Below are positions 1-11,687 of a DNA stretch of 64,000 nt, piece by piece. The notes under the pieces are model-generated. The model ran no database searches and had not been told where the DNA came from. It saw nothing but the letters and a program-made list of their open reading frames with translations. This DNA comes from Amaurobius ferox (Eukaryota > Arthropoda > Arachnida > Araneae > Amaurobiidae): NCBI GenBank assembly GCA_951213105.1, contig OX578142.1:8790149-8854148 (forward strand), read 5' to 3'. How positions within the stretch are numbered: position 1 is the stretch's first letter; every line of letters starts with the position of its first letter. The position numbers and the translations under genes were made by a program.

Positions 1-976
1 TAAATATAGAAAATTGAAGCCATATTAGCACAACTAAGCCAATTTGAGAAGTCCCTCTTCATGCTTTATTACTGTTCTGTCTCTTTGGCGAAAAACGCAT
101 GCAAAACAAAGCCCATATCCAATGCGAACACTGTTTTTTTAAGTCTGTTGTTTTTTTAAGCCAAATTTCTAATATTGTTCACATGCCATTCGCTAGCTCA
201 GGACAAGATCATAAAATGGATGCAGTCCTTAGTAAATATCCCTTCTCTTGGCTCTCTATTTCCCTGTAATACAGAATTTTCCAGTTCTGAGATTAAAAAT
301 TTATTTGTATTAACTATGTTTTTATTTTCCTATAGTTTCAGCAGTATCTTGTGTGGAAATTCTGTGAGTTTTGAATCTTTCTGCACAGAATCTGTTGTCA
401 GTCCTATCTTACTGATGGTGATTGATAGAGAATTGGAGCGATGTGCTTTCAACTCTAGAGGGGAGCAGTTTTCTTCGGTTTTTTCTGCCCTGATTAAGCA
501 GGATAGCCTTAGTTGTGTCTCGATTTTCTGTTAATTTCTGTCAGGAAAGTTTGATTTTTTGGTAGCGTTTTTCTTTCCCTCTCAATTCTTAAAATTCTAT
601 TTTATTGATTTTCAATTGATAATTTTTTTTTAGTAGAATGTTTCAATATTCTAAATATTTTTATTATTCATGTGAATTTAGTAGTTTGGAATTTATAAAT
701 TTGTTTTGACAATATTTGTTTATATTCTATTAATTCAGTTATTCTTACTTTAATTGGGAAATTAGTTTCTTCGAACATTATGTTGAATTTCAAAATTTCA
801 TTTTTACATTCTCAAGGATTTTTTGTTTCTTTTCAAACTTTTGCATTTATATTAATCGACTTATTGTCTGAATATTTTCAAGATTGAAAATTGTTGATTT
901 ATTTCTCAGAAATTTGGAATTGCATTATTTTAATTTTCATTGAAATAATTAAGTTCATTTATGAAGTTTATCTTAG

Positions 977-1093
977 ATTAATTTAATTTAGGCTTAGATT
1001 TCATTCAAGTTAATTTAAAGTTTTTATCTTCTTTCTTATTAAAAACAAGCTCTTAAACAAAAACAATCAAATCTAAGCCTAAATTAAATTAAT
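977..1093. repeat. Inverted repeat with perfect 25-bp arms
   Basis: Arms 977-1001 and 1069-1093 are exact reverse complements and are separated by 67 bases. The arms are AT-rich but contain the distinctive core taggcttaga, so this is not simple low complexity. It could be the remains of a palindromic MITE. No flanking duplication was identified. Confidence 0.6.
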
Positions 1094-1319
1094 TAATTAT
1101 TATTTAATTTTTTTAAAAACAAGCAGGAAAATTAATGAAATTAGATAGTTTTGCTTTAAATGTATTGTATATATATATAGAGTGATTTTTAATTTAATAA
1201 TTCAAATGCACTAATGTCTTATACATATCAGTCTATGCAGTGATGACCTATAATTTGCAAAATTCAATAATTGGCACAACCTCTGGTTCCAAGCTGTGCA
1301 GATTAGAGGGATTAGATTA

Positions 1320-1324
<5 letters not shown>

Positions 1325-1353
<29 letters not shown>
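1325..1353. repeat. (TA)n microsatellite
   Basis: An uninterrupted TA dinucleotide run of about 29 bases. A similar TA tract abuts the other end of the Penelope-like element near 13152-13170. Confidence 0.9.
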
Positions 1354-1355
<2 letters not shown>

Positions 1356-1464
1356 TATAAAAGCCAGTAAACAAATTCAAATAGAATTCCTATGCAGTTC
1401 CACAAAAATCAAAGGCACTACTCAGGAAAAGGCGCCAAGCCGCTCTATACTCCGAAGCAGAATG

Positions 1465-1539
1465 TAATCCAAGAAAAAGAAGAATTAAAGGAACTTGGGA
1501 TAACCAAATGCTTTGCATTTAATGGTTGGGGAGGATTGC
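1465..1539 (+). repeat. PLE left terminal copy, outer part
   Basis: This matches, in reverse complement, the right end of the PLE (13082-13154). The copia element at 1540 interrupts it, and the remainder continues at 7705-7769. Only a few differences were seen between the copies, for example the a/g difference in the run ctccc[a/g]tttaaag. Confidence 0.75.
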
Positions 1540-2395
1540 TGTCGGCTGCTATTTGCTGTGTTAGCTGAGCGACTAGACTAGAAAATTTGAAAGTCATTTG
1601 CAGATTTAGCAGTGTTTGGCCATATCCATATCTGAAGTGCTGGTAAAGAAAATTTTGTAGCAGATGATATGCAGTAGTGATGTGTTTTCTCAAGAAAACA
1701 AGCTCGTTAAACACAAACACAATTTATTTGTTGTGAGATCCATTGCATCAGATGAAGTTACAAAATAAAACACTGTAACATTCGTTGCAAAGCAAAATTA
1801 TATACAATGAGCTAGCAAGCTCATGAAAAAGATTGTAAACAGTTTTTATGACTAGGCACACACTCTCAGTTACTATAACATCGGTAAGTAGAAAAAAAAC
1901 AGCTACTGTACCACACATGCCGTGCACGTTAATGAAGCCACCATCATCAGGTCACACGTCATGGCTTTAGAAGTTAGACTACTCTCTACCGATCAAGGTC
2001 TGCCTTCCATACAAGGTCTTTCACCGTCGATCACCGTCTGATCGATCTGACTATACGTCGAGTCTTAAGTCTGCATAACTACAAGATCTTAAACTCTGAA
2101 AAGTCTCCCACGTCTACTACATGGTCAGTCAAGGTCTGTAAAGTCTCTGAATAACTGAGAATGTGTCCTATCATATATACACTGTGATGGGTACGCTCCG
2201 GAACACAACCGTTGACGGCAGCGCCCTCACTATATGCAAATCAGAATGCGCGCGCGGCGAGATGGCGATTTGCATGAATGGCATGTTCTGTTCCCGTCAC
2301 GAGTCGTTCACGAGAACGGTAGAACCATTCTAAAAATGTAAACACGTTCTCGCGATAACGAGAATCGCGACGAAAACAGAACCAAGTTTCCAACA
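1540..2395 (-). repeat. copia copy 1, 3' LTR
   Basis: 856 bp, starts TGTCGG and ends CCAACA (TGTTGG...CCGACA on the element strand). It carries a TATA-like tatatat (on the element strand, after the cacagtg sequence) and an AATAAA about 450 bases further on, consistent with U3-R-U5 organisation. Confidence 0.92.
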
Positions 2396-2409
2396 ATCGG
2401 CCCCCTCAT
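2396..2409 (-). promoter_or_regulatory. Polypurine tract of copia copy 1
   Basis: On the element strand the sequence before the 3' LTR reads catgagggggccgat, a purine-rich run in the position expected for plus-strand DNA priming. The same sequence precedes the 3' LTR of copy 2 (60833-60847) and is present in copy 3. Confidence 0.7.
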
Positions 2410-2639
2410 GCAAAACCCCAAATCTCGGCGCACGTGCTATCAATCAATGAAATTATTCTAAAAAACATAACAGCAAAAATGTCAAGTTCTTTAGTATCCA
2501 GCAAAAACATAAAGTATATATATTACTTTTCATGTTAAGCAAAAAAAATTTATCATTGAAAGAAAAATTTAGATATCATTGAAACACTAAGTTCCAAAAA
2601 ATTTAATTTAAGTCAAAATTTAAGTTTCAAGAAAATTAA

Positions 2640-3407
2640 GTATGATAATTTAAATTTAACATTTAAGATTAAAAATTTTACTATAAATATCAAATTCAAT
2701 TTGTGTAGAAAATTTTATGTATAATTATTAAATTTAACATTTAAGATTAAAAAATTTCACTATAAATATCAAATTCAATTATGTAGAAAATTTTATGTAT
2801 AATTATTAAATTTAACATTTAAGATTAAAAAATTTTACTATAAATATCAAATTCAATTATGTAGAAAATTTTATGTATAATTATTAAATTTAACATTTAA
2901 GATAAAAAAAAATTTACTATAAATATTAAATTCAATTTGTAGAAAATTTCATGTATAACTATTAAATTTAACATTTAAGATTAAAAAATTTCACTATAAA
3001 TATCAAATTCAATTATGTAGAAAATTTTATGTATAATTATTAAATTTAACATTTAAGATTAAAAAAATTTCACTATAAATATCAAATTCAATTTGTGTAG
3101 AAAATTTCATGTATAACTATTAAATTTAACATTTAAGATTAAAAATTTTACTATAAATATCAAATTCAATTATGTAGAAAATTTTATGTATAATTATTAA
3201 ATTTAACATTTAAGATAAAAAAAAAATTTACTATAAATATTAAATTCAATTTGTAGAAAATTTCATGTATAACTATTAAATTTAACATTTAAGATTAAAA
3301 ATTTTACTATAAATATCAAATTCAATTATGTAGAAAATTTTATGTATAATTATTAAATTTAACATTTAAGATTAAAAATTTTACTATAAATATCAAATTC
3401 AATTATG
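2640..3407. repeat. AT-rich tandem array (about 77-bp unit, about 10 copies)
   Basis: The unit contains aaatttaacatttaagat, then a short A/T run, then ctataaatat and caattcaat-like sequence, then gtagaaaatttt. About ten copies repeat every 75-80 bases with small indels in A/T runs. It lies between the gag-pol stop and the 3' LTR of the copia element. The same array is present in copy 2 (8 copies) and copy 3 (8 copies), so it belongs to the family. Confidence 0.9.
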
Positions 3408-3798
3408 GCTGTTCATTATCTCTGTCCAAGACCAGTATACATAATTAATACTAATAGCAGTGACACAGATAATGAAAAGATTTTTCTTTCTGTATTGTAT
3501 TCATATATAAATTTAAAGAAGTGGTTTGTCTTCAATGAATCATAACCAAGTGTATGATAACAAGGAGTAAACACACAAAGATAATACACATAAGCATAAC
3601 TGTCTTATGCGGGAATTGAAAACATGGATATATATATACATTCAGTGTAATGTGAAAAATTTTAGAAAGTTCATTGTAAACAATACACATATATATACTC
3701 TAGATACAATTTGCTGCATCACAGAGGGAGGAGTAATTTATACGATATCCTAACCATATTTTGTAAAAGAAAGAAAAAAAAATTTAGAAGTTACAAAT

Positions 3799-6690
3799 TT
3801 AATCATTTTTGTTTTTGGAAATTTGATTACAAAAATTTAATGCTAAAAATTCCTCAAACATTTGGCAAATCTTATTAATGTACTGCCTATGATGTATAAA
3901 AATTTTGTTATTGATTTCAGCAAATTCCACACCTAACAGTTTTTGGACCTTCCCTAGAGATTTGATATCAAATTCTCCCTTTAGCAAAGAAACTACATGA
4001 TCAATATCACCTATTATTTCTATGTTGCTTGCCTCTGGCCTGGATTTGATATCCCTCTTTTCTCTGAAGTTAAACAAATTTTGGTCATAATGTATGTTAG
4101 CCTTAGCACAGAATTTTTTAACATCATTATGACTTCTCAGCCTATGTTTATCACCCCTCACTGAGTAGTAAACATCAGTTCGAGTTCCATCAGGCCTGGG
4201 CACAGCTTTCCTTTCCCAATCTATGTTTGAACAGGGGGTCAGATCGGAATCAGCAGGAGAGTCCTCTTCCTCACTAGTATGACTAGTGTCATGGCTCTCA
4301 CCTGCTTCTTCCTCTGACTCACTATCCAAACATCCCGATCCTGAATCTGATGTTCGAGTAAAACCCGATTTCTTTTGGGTGAAGTTTCTAGGTCGAATGG
4401 GGTCCAGGACGCCTTCCGCTGCTTCCATCTCCTCAAAAAGGACATTGCTTATTTCTAATATTTTTCCTTCTTTCACAAGAAGAATTCTATAGCCCCTGGT
4501 ATTTTCCGCATATCCTACCATAACTCCCAGTTGAGCTCTTAGGTCTAGCTTCTTCCTAAGCTGTTTTGCTATACCAGCATAAGCCTTACATCCAAAAACT
4601 CTGAGATGGGATACAGCAGGCTTCTTCCCATAGTACAATTCGTGTGGAGTTTTAACTTTAAATTTATGGCAAATCCTGTTCTTTGTATAAGTAAAACATA
4701 GGATTGCCTCTGCCCACATTTTGTCACCAACTTTGCTTTGATTAAGCATTGCCTTGACACAATCTAACGCTGTCAGGTTGAATCTTTCAGATACCCCGTT
4801 TTGTTCGGGTGTATAAGTGTTAGATCGTTCATGCTTAATCCCTAACTTTTTCAAAAAAGCTTTAAATTGACCGTGACAAAATTCCATGCCGTTATCAGTA
4901 CGGATGCACAAAATCTTTTTGCCTAATTGTCTCTCCTGACAAGCTTGAAAATCCTGAAAAACTTTGAACACATCTGATTTTTGTTTTAAAATAAAAACAA
5001 ACACCTTGCGGCTAAAATCGTCTGTAATAGTCAAGAAGTATTTGTTTCCCCCCAATGAAGCTACAGGCATTGGACCACAAACGTCCATGTGCAGTAATTG
5101 CAAAGGTTCTGTAGATCTAATCCTGCCTATTGGTTTGTACGAAACTCTTTTAGATTTTGCAAGTTTGCAATGAATGCAATTTACTTTTGCATATTTTAAT
5201 TTTGGGAGTCCGTTTGCCGCGGAAACTTTACTTGTTTGGTGCAAGTAGTCTGAGTTAATATGGCCATATCTTCTATGCCATAATTCAGTTTTGTTCAGAA
5301 TTTCAACTGTTGAACCACTAATTTTATTTGACTTTGATTTTAAATCAGATTTGTTTTTCCTTTTATTCAAGTTAGGCTTAATTTTGTTTTGACTTTGACT
5401 ATTTGTTGCAGGGGTTTTTCTAACCTGTTTAGAATTTTTGTCCCTATCCTGATCTCCTTTACGGCCCTCAACACTACTATTTAAACTTTTAGTTGAGTAC
5501 TGTGGTTTTAAGAAATACAATCCTTCTTTACGTTTAGCGTAAAAGAAATTTTCTCCCTCAGGAGTCTTAAACCATAGAACACCTTTGGCTGCACTAAAAG
5601 AATAGCCCTGCTCTTCTAATACAGATGCGGCCAACAAGTTACGCCGTAATTTTGGTGAATACATAACATTTTGTAGCACAATATTATTTGTATGATCTTT
5701 AAATTTAACATACATGTTCACCGTTCCAATAGCCTCAACTGGGCTTTCCATATCACCCACTGCTAGCGACATAGATGTATCCTTACATTTATCAAATTTT
5801 GAAAACATTTTAACATCATTACAAAAGTGTCGCGTAGCAGCGGTGTCAATCACCCAGCTGAGCCTATTGTCAGGATTATCAACAATATTAGCTTCTACAT
5901 TTATATTTGAAAATACTTCAATAATACTAGAGCTAGTCATCTTTTTCAATTTTGGGCATTGTGCCTTTACATGACCATTTTTATTACACATAAAACATGG
6001 TCCTATGACCTTAATAGACTTTTTAACTTTGGTAACATTTTTGCATTTAGCGTTAACATTTGAAAAATATACAGATGAATTGGAACTTACATTATTATTG
6101 TCATGATCCTTCCTCAACTGTCTAATCCTGCCCTCCTCCAGAGAAAGTTCTTTCTGAATTTTATCCAATTTAAAATCAGTATCGCTCCAGCGATAAATGA
6201 TTTGGATGATACTCTGGTACTGGGCTGGGAGATACCGGATGGCTTGGAATGCCACGTACACATCCTCCACGGGGTGATTCACGTTCTTGAGCTTGGTGAC
6301 AGCTTTCCTTATCCTCGTACAGAATATGTCGATGGGCTCCTCGATTTCCGGGCGTAGACTGAAAAACTCGTCCAACAGATGAACTAGATTGGCGCGCGTT
6401 GGGGCCTCAAAATGCGCCTCCAACTTCTCCCACGCATCCGCCGGGCTGTCGTCGATGTCGAGCAGTTCTCTGTACTCCGCCGAGATATTTCGAAACAGGA
6501 TGGAAAGTGCGCGGTCGCTACTGCGCATGTACTCCTCTCGCTCGCGGCGTGACGTAGATTCGTCGACTGGTAATGCAGTACGGTTGATGTGGCCGTAACA
6601 TCCTTCTCCTTTCAGGATAAATGAAATTTCATTACGCCAGGTGACGTAATTGTCCCTGTTTAACGCTTCTATGCCGTTGCTCACCTCCAT
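3799..6690 (-). pseudogene. copia gag-pol with 207-codon deletion in RT
   Basis: The 963-residue frame begins with a UBN2-type gag (MEVSNGIEALNRDNYVTW), followed by a CCHC knuckle CFMCNKNGHVKAQC, an aspartic protease motif VIDTAATRH, the GAG-pre-integrase block ELWHRRYGHI, and an integrase core with D (TDDFSRK), D (RTDNGMEF) and E (PEQNGVSERF). It then jumps from SNIEII to GDIDHVVSLL: relative to copy 2, 207 codons are missing, including the YVDD site. Both copies end soon after RQYINKICQMF, before any RNase H domain. The open frame is kept, so a Gag-PR-IN protein may still be made. ATG context and the match to copy 2 fix the start. Confidence 0.93.
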
Positions 6691-6829
6691 AGTCTTTAAC
6701 TGTGACTAGAGTGCGTTGTTTACCTTTCTGCTTGATGCAAATGGCGCCGGTCGCGGCCCCCGTCGATGGAATTCACAACTCTTCACTGCTGCTTTATCAC
6801 GGATAAAAGTTATGGCCTTGACATACTAC

Positions 6830-6841
6830 GGCCCATAACCA
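6830..6841 (-). promoter_or_regulatory. Primer binding site, initiator tRNA-Met anticodon-arm type
   Basis: On the element strand, two bases after the 5' LTR, the sequence is tggttatgggcc. It is complementary to the anticodon arm of initiator tRNA-Met (ggcccataacc) rather than to a tRNA 3' end. This is the internal, half-tRNA primer used by Drosophila copia. The same site is in copy 2 at 55032-55043. Confidence 0.8.
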
Positions 6842-6843
6842 AA

Positions 6844-7699
6844 TGTCGGCTGCTATTTGCTGTGTTAGCTGAGCGACTAGACTAGAAAATTTGAAAGTCA
6901 TTTGCAGATTTAGCAGTGTTTGGCCATATCCATATCTGAAGTGCTGGTAAAGAAAATTTTGTAGCAGATGATATGCAGTAGTGATGTGTTTTCTCAAGAA
7001 AACAAGCTCGTTAAACACAAACACAATTTATTTGTTGTGAGATCCATTGCATCAGATGAAGTTACAAAATAAAACACTGTAACATTCGTTGCAAAGCAAA
7101 ATTATATACAATGAGCTAGCAAGCTCATGAAAAAGATTGTAAACAGTTTTTATGACTAGGCACACACTCTCAGTTACTATAACATCGGTAAGTAGAAAAA
7201 AAACAGCTACTGTACCACACATGCCGTGCACGTTAATGAAGCCACCATCATCAGGTCACACGTCATGGCTTTAGAAGTTAGACTACTCTCTACCGATCAA
7301 GGTCTGCCTTCCATACAAGGTCTTTCACCGTCGATCACCGTCTGATCGATCTGACTATACGTCGAGTCTTAAGTCTGCATAACTACAAGATCTTAAACTC
7401 TGAAAAGTCTCCCACGTCTACTACATGGTCAGTCAAGGTCTGTAAAGTCTCTGAATAACTGAGAATGTGTCCTATCATATATACACTGTGATGGGTACGC
7501 TCCGGAACACAACCGTTGACGGCAGCGCCCTCACTATATGCAAATCAGAATGCGCGCGCGGCGAGATGGCGATTTGCATGAATGGCATGTTCTGTTCCCG
7601 TCACGAGTCGTTCACGAGAACGGTAGAACCATTCTAAAAATGTAAACACGTTCTCGCGATAACGAGAATCGCGACGAAAACAGAACCAAGTTTCCAACA
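6844..7699 (-). repeat. copia copy 1, 5' LTR
   Basis: 856 bp, same length as and apparently identical to 1540-2395. On the element strand a TATA-like sequence and a downstream AATAAA are present. The TSD attgc follows at 7700-7704. Confidence 0.92.
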
Positions 7700-7704
7700 A
7701 TTGC

Positions 7705-7934
7705 GACTCCCCCTCCCATTTAAAGCTGCTTTTCCAGCCTAGGCAAACGCTCACGGTACCAATACAAAGCAAAGGTTGGTCCCCATTGCGTGCTAATACG
7801 AAGGCACCCGAATACGGAAGAACAAGACCAACCAAACAGAAGGAAACTGGACCAAAAGTGAATCCTGCCCAACTCGCTATCTTATATATGTTCATCTTAC
7901 GCATGCGTGCAATCTTAGCAGGTACGCATAAACT
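7705..7934 (-). other. PLE 3' untranslated region and inverted terminal copy
   Basis: The first 65 bases (7705-7769) are the inner part of the inverted terminal copy. The rest, to 7934, is non-coding sequence downstream of the PLE stop codon. No hammerhead ribozyme core could be recognised by eye. Confidence 0.5.
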
Positions 7935-9553
7935 TTATTTACTTGCAGATTGAAGAAGTAAACTGTCAAAATCTACCTGATCCTTGAAAATCGATCTATA
8001 ACAATCCTTTAAGAAATATAAAGGATAATGTTTATATAAAGCCTCTTTTATGATTTTTATATTGCTATTATTGCAATCTTTTTTAAACGTGTTGTAAATT
8101 TGATTTCTCTTGAAGTGTCCGAGTATGATATTTCTGAAAATATTTTTGGTAAGATTTGTTTTCCAATCGATGAGATGATTGATCTTAATTTTATATAATT
8201 CTCTTTTGTCATATAACGTTGTATAATGACCATATAATCCATGTTTTTTTATTGAGATGTCCAGAAAATTTACCGCTTCATTTTTTTCTTTACAATTTTC
8301 TATTAATTCCAATTCCGGTGTGTAAAAAGTGAAATCGAAATTGGTGGTGGCTTCATAACACCCCAATAGCACATCGTCAACAAACCGGAAATATGGTATC
8401 TCAGACAAAATATGGGTTCCTTTTTCATATGTTGAGAGGTAAATATCAGCCAAGATTGATGAGCAGGCTCCTCCCATTGGAATTCCCTTTATTTGTCGGT
8501 AATAATTTTTTCCGTTATATAGAATATTTTCTTTTAATACTAGTTCAATAAGGTCAAGGTATCTTCGATAAGTAATAAAATCCTTCAAATTAAATTCTTC
8601 ATATAAATTTTTCAAGATTGAGTATAAATTAGATAAATCAATGTTGTTAAATAGGTCGCGGAAATCAAAGCTTTTAAAACATATATCTTTATTACAATGT
8701 TTTAATCGATCGATAACTTCTATTCCATTTTTGATCATGACATGATTCTGTTTTTTGATATTTTCCATCACAAACTTGAGGATGTTCAATAGTCGTTTAT
8801 TAGCTATTGTAAGATATGATCCACAGCCTACGGTAACTGTACGGAATTTTACAGGCTCTTTATGCATCTTTGGAATGAGGATTAAATATGGAAATTTAAC
8901 ATTTTTTATTTCATTACCGATTCGTTTGTACATAGCTTTAATCCTTTTGGATAGAACATTTCCATTATTGTGTAATGGGGTGTACATAGTACCGTCTAGA
9001 TAGCATGGAGAAGTGTATCTATGTAAAACTTTTTGCATGTAAATGCAAAATGTGATACCATCTTGTCTGTATAAGTTATAACAAAATTTTCTTTTACAGT
9101 TTGTATAGCTGCAGATATTGAAAGATTCCTAATTCTGGTATCTTGTCTGATGTAATGAAACTGAATTTCTTTTAAAAAATTATATTTCCATTCTTGAAAG
9201 GCTTGGATAGGTAAACTGTGTTTTACTGCTATTTTATAAATGAATTCTTCTAGATCTTGATTGAAATTTTCGACTACTTGGTTATATTCTTGTGATCTGT
9301 ATTTAGTTCCGAGTTTGAAAATATTTTTTAGAGTGTTATCTGAGATAATATTCAGATCACCTGTAATGATGTGATTGTGATAAGGATCTTTAAGTTTGCT
9401 ATCATTGCATTTGCATTCTGTTGTTTTAGTATCCAATTTTTTACATATATTGTTGTAGTTGAAGAATCTTCTACCGTTTGTGCGTACAAAGCGGTAAGTC
9501 ATTTTTACCTTAAAGTCCTGAACAGGTAAGAAAGTTTTAATACTGTAGAGTAT
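7935..9553 (-). pseudogene. PLE reverse transcriptase part
   Basis: Two overlapping minus-strand frames (9553-8996 and 9038-7935) form the central and C-terminal part of a Penelope-like RT. Visible features are a Cys-rich motif CKCND with the following HIITGDLNII, the DKMVSHFAFTCKKFY block, the thumb/finger motif PKMHKEPVKFRTVTVGCGS, the QG-equivalent KGIPMGGACSS and the catalytic FRFVDDVLLG. These are established PLE RT signatures, and the CxC plus GDLNII block is seen in the Naiad-like branch (inference from recall). A frameshift near 9010-9035 separates the two frames. The 5' continuation lies beyond the non-LTR insertion. The element cannot make an intact protein as it stands. Confidence 0.8.
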
Positions 9554-9566
9554 CGATTTAAAGGGA

Positions 9567-11632
9567 CATATGAGTATAGATTTTAGGACATTCCAAGTTC
9601 GCATTGGCTCAGTTCTCTCTCACACATATGTACAAGAAGAAGGAGTGCCACAAGGAAGTGTACTGAGTGTGACACTTTTTAATATTAAAGTCAACAGTAT
9701 TTTAAACCAATTACCATTGTCAGTTCATAAAACCATGTATGTTGATGATCTGCAAGTTTCCTATCAGGCACATGATATGCGTTCAGTAGAGCGACAATGT
9801 CAAGCTGCTGTTAATTGTATCTTGCGATGGGCAAACTTGAATGGATTCAGTTTTTCTACTCAAAAGACATGTTGTGTTCACTTCACAAGAAAACGTGGTA
9901 TTCACTTACCCCCAGAAATCTTTATGGGAGACGTTAAGATCAAAGTAGCAGACGAAGTCAAATTTCTCGGAATCTGGTTTGATAAGAAACTCACTTTCTT
10001 GCCCCACATCCAAAGACTGCGAATGAAATGTGAGAAAGCTCTAAATATCTTAAAAGTTCTTTCAAATACAAAATGGGGTGCAGATCGGATTTCCATGCTT
10101 CGAATCTATAGAGCTGTGATTCGGTCAAAGCTTGACTATGGATGTTCTGTGTATGGATCAGCACGAGCATCTGTGCTTAAGAAGCTCGATCCAATTCATA
10201 ATAATGCTCTTCGTATTTGTTCTGGTGCCTTCAAAACTTCTCCTATTCAAAGCATATACGTTGACTGTAATGAGACATCACTCGAACTCAGGCGAGAACA
10301 GCTCTCACTGAATTATCACTTTAGAGTCATGTCGATGAACTACCATCCTTTGCAACGGATCATCCTGGATGTGCAATACGATCGGCTGTATTCAGCCCGA
10401 CCCTCCTGTATTCCTGCCTTTGGCATGCGAATGCGCAATAGTGTATCATCAACTCCACTAGAAAATCTCAATGTTAGAAAGAGAAAGACGTGTGAAATAC
10501 CTCCATGGCAAGTCCCAAATTTCATTTTTCTTAATCCTTTTGATAATTTTTTAAAGAGTACTACACCTGATTCAATTTATGTTCAACTTTTTGCAGAACA
10601 TAGTGATTTATTTAAGGAGTTCACTCCTATTTTTACAGATGGCTCCAAAACAGCAGTACATGTCGGATTTGCTTACGTATGTAATGATGTAGTTAAGTCT
10701 TTTAAACTTCATACCTCATGCTCCATTTTTACTGCAGAAATCACAGCAATTCACCAGTCATTAATTTTCATAACCCATCAAAGGGTAAAAAAATACATCA
10801 TATATACAGATTCGTTAAGTTCTTTGCAATTACTTTCATCCAGAATGGCCATGCTTCATCCCATTGCCTCAGATATCCTCCAACTTGTGCATCGTCTGAA
10901 GGCACGAGGACACCACATCCAATTTTGTTGGGTTCCGGGACATGTTGGTATAAAGGGAAATGAATTGGCTGATACTGCTGCAAAAACAGCTAATCGTATT
11001 ATGAATCATCCCATTCCTTTGACAGATATTAAGAAAATTATTAGTAAAATATTATATGATAAATGGCAACACTCATGGAATCAGCAAACTCAAAATAAAT
11101 TGTATGAGATAAAGCCTTTAATACAGAAGTGGACTAGTTTTCAGTGTAGGAAACTTGATGTTATATTAACTCGTTTGCGCATTGGTCATACTCGTTTTAC
11201 CCACAGACACTTACTTTTAGGAGAAATTGAACCCTTTTGTAATAGTTGTCAAACGTCAGCAAGTATCAAACATATTTTAATTGAGTGTTCGAAATATAAA
11301 CATTTCCGTTTTAAGCATTTCAAGACTTATACTTTACACTTGGCAGAATTGATTGGAGAAAATCCTCATTTGGAGCTTTTCCCATTCCTACTAGACATTG
11401 GTTTTTTTCCATCATTTTTAACTTCACTTTTTATAACCTTTTAGTCATTTTTCATCTCGTTTTCATTGTTGTACATGTTCCATAGTCATGGTTTTTTCAC
11501 ACATTATCACTTTTTTAAATTATACACATGTTTTAACCCATACTAATTTATGTATCTTGGTACCATATGTCTGGCGCAGCATATCCTCTTTGGATCTTGT
11601 GCCATTAAACCATAATCAACCAACCAACCAAC
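9567..11632 (+). mobile_element. 5'-truncated non-LTR retrotransposon, RNase H-bearing (I-superfamily-like)
   Basis: A 13-bp target duplication, cgatttaaaggga, flanks it at 9554-9566 and 11633-11645. The 3' end is a short CAAC-type tandem tail rather than poly(A). The insert starts inside the RT domain, so most of the element, including the endonuclease, is missing, as expected from incomplete reverse transcription. It sits in the PLE reading frame on the opposite strand. RNase H after RT and a C-terminal Cys/His knuckle favour the I superfamily over Jockey. Confidence 0.9.
9570..11444 (+). pseudogene. Non-LTR RT (C-terminal part) with RNase H
   Basis: A 624-codon open frame, truncated at the 5' side. 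It retains RT motifs GVPQGSVLS and MYVDDL, the thumb region, and a full RNase H: FTDGSKT (D), FTAEITAI (E), YTDSLSS (D) and GHVGIKGNELADTAA (D). A zinc-knuckle-like CNSCQTSASIKHILIEC lies near the C-terminus (around residue 560). Family knowledge: this order is typical of ORF2 of RNase H-bearing non-LTR elements. The first codons derive from truncation rather than from a real start, so no authentic N-terminus exists. The remaining frame is intact, which suggests a fairly young insertion. Confidence 0.88.
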
Positions 11633-11687
11633 CGATTTAAAGGGAATTCCATCAAATTTCTTATTTCGGAATGTGGTTATAAAATAT

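Larger units (their letters stand above)
1..1464. other. AT-rich flank without recognisable gene
   Basis: The stretch is low-complexity and AT-rich, and the short open frames in it show no recognisable domain. It contains a pair of perfect inverted 25-bp arms (977-1001 and 1069-1093) and a TA microsatellite near 1325. Nothing else could be supported. Confidence 0.6.
1540..7699 (-). mobile_element. Ty1/copia retrotransposon, copy 1 (full length, RT-deleted)
   Basis: The element is 6160 bp with two 856-bp LTRs that look identical by eye, TG...CA ends and a 5-bp target duplication attgc at 1535-1539 and 7700-7704. It lies on the minus strand. The order is 5' LTR (6844-7699), primer site (6830-6841), gag-pol (6690-3799), a 3' non-coding block with an AT-rich tandem array, polypurine tract (rc of about 2396-2408) and 3' LTR (1540-2395). 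Apparently identical LTRs suggest recent insertion. The pol has an in-frame 621-bp loss compared with copy 2 that removes most of the RT, so it could only have moved with help from another copy. Confidence 0.93.

Noticed and set aside
175..534. 119-codon frame at the window start
   Set aside because: No recognised family, low-complexity composition and no supporting splice or promoter signals.
2640..3407. CRISPR array
   Set aside because: Units are contiguous AT-rich tandem repeats without unique spacers, and they lie in a copia element of an animal genome.
7545..7904. 119-codon minus-strand frame over the LTR end
   Set aside because: It spans the copia LTR and PLE 3' sequence, has no domain, and exists only because of the insertion junction.
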